From Clostridiales bacterium UBA1758 (GTDB lineage Bacteria > Bacillota > Clostridia > Oscillospirales > UBA1758), in the NCBI GenBank assembly GCA_002315595.1, contig DCHG01000032.1, positions 1-10,521 on the forward strand: a stretch of DNA of 10,521 bases. Direction: 5' to 3'. Both the position numbers and the translations under genes were made by a program. Shown here piece by piece: positions 6,653 to 10,521 of this stretch; the first letter of the stretch is position 1; each line of letters opens with the position of its first letter. Under the pieces are notes generated by a model. That model made no database searches. It had not been told where the DNA came from and saw nothing but the letters and a program-made list of their open reading frames with translations.

Positions 6653-6928
6653 TCAACGGTTGACCAAGATCGTAAATCCGAGAATAAAGATCCCGACAAT
6701 GGATAAAATGATCTCCGCATAGGACTGTTCTTCCTTTTTCATGCCAAAAAGGCAGCCGACTACCGTGATGGCAACCCCCGCCGCCAATGCGCCGAGTTTC
6801 GGCATTGTGTTGCTCGGTGTGCCGTTCATACCGAACTGAACGACAACCATGTCGGGCAGGATCATCCACCCCACCACCGCAAGCACCACCGCGGCAATGA
6901 TAAAACAGAGATAAAAGGACTTTTTCAT
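6653..6928 (-). CDS. Small DUF1648-like membrane protein
   Basis: This 91-residue protein has three predicted hydrophobic helices at about 5-24, 46-63 and 72-89. The stretch LPDMVVVQFGMNGTPSN (24-40) follows the DUF1648 pattern of an LP/IP motif, a short strand and a G.P turn, as found at the N-terminus of SdpI-type immunity and signalling proteins. No enzymatic residues are visible and the function is unknown. The ribosome site AAGGA lies about 10 bases upstream of the ATG. It sits 23 bases after the beta-propeller gene and 28 bases before the fucosidase, so all three should be on one message. A frame covering 6645-7025 overlaps it, but its peptide lacks any family resemblance and was discarded. 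Confidence 0.75.
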   Translation of the reverse strand: MKKSFYLCFIIAAVVLAVVGWMILPDMVVVQFGMNGTPSNTMPKLGALAAGVAITVVGCLFGMKKEEQSYAEIILSIVGIFILGFTILVNR

Positions 6929-6951
6929 ACTTATCCATTCCTTGTCCGTGA

Positions 6952-7914
6952 TTATTTTTCCGGCGAATAAAGACCAAAGTGAGCCTGCAAGAACTGTTCA
7001 AGCGTGCCGTCGTATTCGGCTTCACATCCGAAGCCCCTGCTCATTTGATCCCCCGTGAGATATGTGATCTTCGTTTTGCCCTCGTATTCGATCAAATCGA
7101 GATCGCAGTTGTTGATATTGATATAGGTTTTTGCAAGTTCTTCGATCTCCGGCTCAAAATGCACCCCCGGTGCCATCATTCGATCCTCGGGCGAGATCCA
7201 CAGTACCGGGTTGTGGATGCCGACCTCCCATGTGTCAAAATCCTTTGTGCGGTAGATATACGGTGCATATCTGACAAGCGGAAGTTCTTCCAGGCAGATC
7301 ATATAATAATAGTCATCACTCGGAAGATAACGGAGTGCAGGGCAAGCGGTATAGCGTTCATCGTTATAACGAAGGTCATCGCACATACATTTCCAGTTCA
7401 TCAAGTCGTCGCTTTCGGCAAAGAAAATGGTGAACTGCTTGCCGACGAGTTCTTGTGGCTTGCCCGCTTCGATCGCCATCACATATTTTCCGTTACGACC
7501 GCGACAGACAGATGTGTTGAAGTATTCCCAACCCGGACGATGAATCACATCCTTTTTTTCCCAGTTGACAAGGTCGTTCGACCACATCATCGTGATCGTA
7601 TCTCCACCCCATGCACGTCCTTCATGCTCGTTGGTGCCGAAAACATAAAGCGTACCGTTTTCTTCATAGCAACTGTAAAAATGGTAACCGGGGCAAAGCG
7701 GCGGCGTGACCTCATCGGTTTCATCATCGCGAATAATGAAATAACTGTTGAAAACAAAAGTTTGCGCATCACCTTCACTGCGGGTGTGAAGCCATTTCAG
7801 TCTTCCATGCCAAAGAAAAGGCGTGGATTCCCCATGCTTGCCGACAATGCCCTTTTTGACGATTTTCGGGGCATCCGTCATGCGCATATCAAAGCCGTAG
7901 TTAATTTCTTTCAT
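6952..7914 (-). CDS. GH43/GH32-like five-bladed beta-propeller glycosidase-type protein
   Basis: This 320-residue soluble protein without a signal peptide is probably a five-bladed propeller of the GH43/GH32/GH62 type. Blade-like repeats carrying a D...W turn are visible at WSNDLVNWE (111-119), ESDDLMNWK (167-175) and TKDFDTWE (223-230). The C-terminal part reads ININNCDLDLIEYEGKT (265-281), a pattern I associate with glycosidase-like propellers near sugar-degradation genes. The usual GH43 N-terminal Asp in a DP-type motif is not evident; GESTPF (28-33) occupies a comparable place, so I cannot assign the catalytic residues. It may act on a beta-linked pentose or galactose, or may have lost activity. 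The ATG at 7914 has the ribosome site AAAGGTGA. It is the first gene of its unit, with a promoter upstream. The propeller call is fairly firm and the enzyme activity is uncertain. Confidence 0.75.
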   Translation of the reverse strand: MKEINYGFDMRMTDAPKIVKKGIVGKHGESTPFLWHGRLKWLHTRSEGDAQTFVFNSYFIIRDDETDEVTPPLCPGYHFYSCYEENGTLYVFGTNEHEGRAWGGDTITMMWSNDLVNWEKKDVIHRPGWEYFNTSVCRGRNGKYVMAIEAGKPQELVGKQFTIFFAESDDLMNWKCMCDDLRYNDERYTACPALRYLPSDDYYYMICLEELPLVRYAPYIYRTKDFDTWEVGIHNPVLWISPEDRMMAPGVHFEPEIEELAKTYININNCDLDLIEYEGKTKITYLTGDQMSRGFGCEAEYDGTLEQFLQAHFGLYSPEK

Positions 7915-7951
7915 TCAATTCACCTTTATGTTTTTATTTTGGTTCGTGGTA

Positions 7952-7980
7952 ATCTTAACATTTTTATCAACGCATTGCAA
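7952..7980 (-). promoter_or_regulatory. Extended -10 promoter for the propeller-fucosidase unit
   Basis: On the minus strand TTGCAA (7980-7975) and TAAGAT (7957-7952) are separated by 17 bases, and TGT directly before the -10 box gives an extended -10. Transcription near 7945 would leave a leader of about 30 bases containing the AAAGGTGA ribosome site. The rest of the gap, 7981-8023, is A/T-rich and shows no other clear site. Confidence 0.55.
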
Positions 7981-8018
7981 GAGTAATTATTCCCCTTTTC
8001 TTTTTCAAAAGTGTGTCA

Positions 8019-8056
8019 AAATGAAAAAGAGCCTTTCGCAATGAAAAGGCTCTTTT
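8019..8056 (-). terminator. Intrinsic terminator after the aldo/keto reductase
   Basis: A perfect 12-bp stem, 8025-8036 (AAAAGAGCCTTT) with 8045-8056 (AAAGGCTCTTTT), encloses an 8-base loop. On the minus strand it starts 6 bases after the stop codon and ends in a T-tract of five followed by CATTTTG. It is also T-flanked on the other side, so it may work in both directions. Confidence 0.92.
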
Positions 8057-8062
8057 CGTCAT

Positions 8063-9070
8063 TTATTCGTCGTCTCCGTAGTCCGTGCAGATCTTGTCAA
8101 TGATCGCAAGTTCTTCTGCGGTAAATTTCGTGTTTTCAACGGCTTTTACACTGTCGAGGATCTGCGACGGACGGGATGCGCCAACAAGCACGCTTGTCAC
8201 GATACCATCGCGCAGGATCCACGCAAGTGCCATCTGCGCAAGTGTCTGTCCTCTTTTGCTTGCCAGATCGCCCAATTTAGCGATCAACGCCTGCTTTTCG
8301 GATGTGATGTCGCTTTCGTGCAAGAAGCGTCCGTCGGTTCGGATACGGGAATCCACAGGAATACCTTTGAGGTACTTGCCCGTGAGAATCCCCTGATGCA
8401 ACGGGCTATATGCGATAATGCCGCATCCGCCCGCAGAAGCGTAGCCTTTCAATCCGTCACGCTCAATATGACGATTCAAGATCGAATACGAACTTTGGTT
8501 GAGGATGAATGGGCATTTCAGTTCTTTCAAAATCTCCGCCGCACGGCGGGTAGTGTCGCCGTCGTAGTTTGATACGCCCGCATACAGTGCTTTTCCGCTT
8601 TTCACGGCGGTGTCAAGCGCCATCATCGTTTCTTCAAGCGGCGTTTCGGGATCCATGCGGTGATGATAGAAAACATCGACATAGTCGAGCCCGAGACGCT
8701 TCAACGAAGCGTCAAGGCTGGAAAGCAAATATTTTCTTCCGCCACCGTCGCCGTAAGGGCCGGGGGTGTGGCGAAATCCCGCCTTTGTGCTGATAAAAAG
8801 TTCGTCACGGTACGCACCGAGTTCTTCACTCAAAATTCTTCCGAAATTGGCCTCTGCACTGCCGATCGGAGGACCGTAATTGTTTGCAAGGTCAAACGAA
8901 CAAATGCCATTGTCAAATGCCGTAAAGCACATTGCCTTCATATTTTCGAAGTCGCCGTTTCCGCCGAAATTATGCCACAATCCAAGCGACACTTTCGGCA
9001 AAATCGCACCGGTGTGTCCACAACGCGCATACTGCATGGTGTCATATCTGTTTTCCGCAGCCTGATACAT
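8063..9070 (-). CDS. gpr: Aldo/keto reductase of the YghZ (L-glyceraldehyde 3-phosphate reductase) type
   Basis: This 335-residue NADPH-dependent reductase closely matches E. coli YghZ/Gpr from memory. Shared stretches include MQYARCGHTG, SLGLWHNFGG, FDLANNYGPPIGSAE, STKAGF, PGPYGDGGGRKYLLSSLD, GILTGKYLKGIP and VTSVLVGASR. The catalytic tetrad is Asp60, Tyr65, Lys96 and His137. Gpr reduces L-glyceraldehyde 3-phosphate and, more broadly, aldehydes such as methylglyoxal. The frame runs up to 9115, but that start falls inside the upstream gene; the ATG at 9070 has the site AAGGAAG and begins where homology begins. The gene starts 16 bases after the gamma-glutamyltransferase stop, so the two are probably on one message. 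A detoxification role fits a neighbour that handles glutathione-like gamma-glutamyl compounds, but this pairing is inference. The family is firm and the exact substrate moderate. Confidence 0.9.
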   Translation of the reverse strand: MYQAAENRYDTMQYARCGHTGAILPKVSLGLWHNFGGNGDFENMKAMCFTAFDNGICSFDLANNYGPPIGSAEANFGRILSEELGAYRDELFISTKAGFRHTPGPYGDGGGRKYLLSSLDASLKRLGLDYVDVFYHHRMDPETPLEETMMALDTAVKSGKALYAGVSNYDGDTTRRAAEILKELKCPFILNQSSYSILNRHIERDGLKGYASAGGCGIIAYSPLHQGILTGKYLKGIPVDSRIRTDGRFLHESDITSEKQALIAKLGDLASKRGQTLAQMALAWILRDGIVTSVLVGASRPSQILDSVKAVENTKFTAEELAIIDKICTDYGDDE

Positions 9071-9086
9071 TTTAATCTTCCTTTCG

Positions 9087-10521
9087 TTAATAACCCAAAA
9101 TGCTTCCGCCGCCACGGGGTTCGGTACCGCCCGCTAGCGTACCGTCCTCCATGCGGACGATGATCTGTCCGCGACCGAAGCCCACATCATTGATCTCGAC
9201 CTCATGCCCTCTTGCACGAAGGGCTTCGATGACCTCCTTCGGCCATGTAGATTCAAGGCGGACAAGTTTATCATGCTGCCAGAACCAACGCGGTGCATCG
9301 AGTGCTGCCTGCGGATTCATACCAAAGTCGATCATATTCATGGCGACCTGCATATGTCCCTGCGGCTGCATATAGCCACCCATCACCCCGATCGGACCGA
9401 CGGGTTTGTCATCCTTGGTGATAAAGCCCGGAATGATCGTATTGAAGGAACGCTTACGCGGACCGACAACATTCGGATGCTCGGGATTCATTGAAAAATG
9501 CCCACCGCGATTTTGCAAAATCACACCCGTACCCGGAACGACTACGCCGGAACCGAAGGACTGCGCCACCGACTGAATCAGCGAGATCATATTGCCCTCA
9601 CCGTCTGCGGCACAGAGATAAACCGTCCCGCCGCGATACGGATCGCCGGGAGGCGGAGTGATTGCAGTTTCGCCGATGAGTTTTCTGCGCTCGGCGGCGT
9701 ATTCTTTCGAAAGAAGGTCGGCGACCTTGACTTTCAGATATCTGTAATCGGAGATATACTTAAACGCATCGGCAAATGCGAGTTTCATACACTCGATCTG
9801 ACGGTGAACGGTCATCGCATCGTCGTGCGTAAAAGCCGGAAAACCGTCCATGATATTCAGCGCAATGATCGGCGTGATCCCCTGACCGTTCGGGGGAAGT
9901 TCCCAAATATCATAGCCACGGTAGTTGACGCTGACGGGATCAACCCATTCCACTTCATAAGATGCAAAGTCATCATAACGGAGCAATCCTCCGGTCGATT
10001 CGGAATAGTCCGCCATCATGTGCGCCGTCTTGCCCCGATAAAAATCCTCACCGTCGGTTTCTCCGATACGGCGCAGGGTTTCGCCGAGTTCATGTAAACA
10101 TACCGTCTGCCCGCCTTCAAGCGGTTTGCGTCCCGGTGCAAAAACGCGGAACCATTCGTCGTAAAGCGGATCGTTTTCATCACCGTAACGCTTGATGTAT
10201 TTGTTGACGGTGTTTGCGTATCCGTCCGAAATCGCATGGGCTTCGGCAAGTTCCACGACAGGAGCCATGAGTTCGGTCATTTTGAGTTTCCCGAAACGCT
10301 TGGAAAGTGCCGTCCAACCAGCAACACCACCCGAAACCGTGACGGGAAGCCAGCCGATTTCCGGGATTTCATCACTGACTCCACGGCGTTTCATTTCGTC
10401 ATAGGTCATGAGTGCGGCGGAATGACCGCTTGCGTTGAGTCCGTAAAGTTTTCCCTTGCTCCAAAGGATCGCAAAAAGATCACCGCCCGGACCGGTGGAC
10501 ATCGGATCGACAACGGAGAGT
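9087..10521 (-). CDS. Gamma-glutamyltransferase family Ntn-hydrolase (YwrD-like), N-terminus outside the window
   Basis: The reading frame stays open to the right edge (LSVVDPMSTGPGGD at the edge), so the first part, probably a few dozen residues, is missing. What is present covers the rest of the alpha chain and the whole beta chain. The autocatalytic nucleophile is the Thr in YRGGTVYLCAADGEGN, encoded at 9626-9624, where the precursor would cleave itself. Other family marks are STGPGGD, ELPPNGQG, QSFGSG, IIPGF and the C-terminal GGYMQPQGHMQ, which points to the YwrD-like subgroup over classical glutathione-degrading enzymes. The family hydrolyses or transfers gamma-glutamyl groups, or acts as an acylase; the substrate is uncertain. 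A signal peptide cannot be judged because the start is absent. The gene ends 16 bases before an aldo/keto reductase whose ribosome site nearly touches its stop codon. Confidence 0.92.
   Translation of the reverse strand, partial: LSVVDPMSTGPGGDLFAILWSKGKLYGLNASGHSAALMTYDEMKRRGVSDEIPEIGWLPVTVSGGVAGWTALSKRFGKLKMTELMAPVVELAEAHAISDGYANTVNKYIKRYGDENDPLYDEWFRVFAPGRKPLEGGQTVCLHELGETLRRIGETDGEDFYRGKTAHMMADYSESTGGLLRYDDFASYEVEWVDPVSVNYRGYDIWELPPNGQGITPIIALNIMDGFPAFTHDDAMTVHRQIECMKLAFADAFKYISDYRYLKVKVADLLSKEYAAERRKLIGETAITPPPGDPYRGGTVYLCAADGEGNMISLIQSVAQSFGSGVVVPGTGVILQNRGGHFSMNPEHPNVVGPRKRSFNTIIPGFITKDDKPVGPIGVMGGYMQPQGHMQVAMNMIDFGMNPQAALDAPRWFWQHDKLVRLESTWPKEVIEALRARGHEVEINDVGFGRGQIIVRMEDGTLAGGTEPRGGGSILGY

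Noticed and set aside
6625..6720. N-terminal extension of the longer fucosidase by 32 residues
   Set aside because: It overlaps the preceding membrane protein gene, lacks a ribosome site, and GH29 similarity begins at the ATG at 6624 behind AAGAGGTG.
6979..7986. 335-codon plus-strand open frame opposite the propeller gene
   Set aside because: Its length rivals the real gene, but the peptide has no domain pattern, while the minus-strand frame has propeller motifs, a ribosome site and a promoter.
9071..9115. N-terminal extension of the aldo/keto reductase by 15 residues
   Set aside because: It would start inside the gamma-glutamyltransferase gene; the ATG at 9070 has a good ribosome site and matches the YghZ N-terminus.
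1..10521. Search for CRISPR arrays, insertion sequences, tRNA or rRNA genes, phage or defence genes
   Set aside because: No regularly spaced direct repeats, transposase or integrase motifs, cloverleaf sequences or defence-type domains were seen on either strand.

Overview
The window looks like a piece of a chromosome or contig from an anaerobic gut-type Bacillota (Clostridia, perhaps an uncultured Oscillospirales relative). This is inferred from the gene families, the strong AGGAGG-type ribosome sites, the clostridial-style lipoprotein signal and the roughly even base composition judged by eye. All supported genes are on the minus strand, so transcription runs from high to low coordinates. 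The order below follows transcription.

Unit A (10521 to about 8025): a gamma-glutamyltransferase-family Ntn-hydrolase, cut by the right edge, followed 16 bases later by an aldo/keto reductase closely resembling E. coli YghZ (Gpr). A textbook intrinsic terminator ends this unit. Unit B (about 7980 to 5284): an extended -10 promoter, a GH43/GH32-like beta-propeller protein, a three-helix DUF1648-type membrane protein and a full-length cytoplasmic GH29 alpha-L-fucosidase, then a second terminator. Unit C (about 5281 to 200): a promoter, an EamA/DMT permease (probable TTG start), a second and shorter GH29 fucosidase, a uroporphyrinogen-decarboxylase-like (URO-D superfamily, not HemE) protein with its own likely promoter, a GH29 pseudogene remnant, and an exported amidohydrolase lipoprotein of the YtcJ/NfdA type, ending at a strong hairpin terminator. 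The left 200 bases hold no gene, only hairpin-forming sequence that resembles dispersed intergenic repeats.

Units B and C together suggest catabolism of a fucosylated compound. Both fucosidases lack signal peptides and would act on imported small glycosides. The amidohydrolase acts outside the membrane and the EamA protein moves a small solute. No ABC, PTS or SusCD-like importer and no transcription factor lies in the window, so the substrate cannot be named. I see no mobile element, CRISPR array, tRNA or rRNA, and no clear case for a wholly new system. The most unusual item is the fucosidase remnant at 1987-2142, about 82% identical by hand alignment to the end of the intact fucosidase gene 1.2 kb away. 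It records a tandem duplication followed by loss or replacement.
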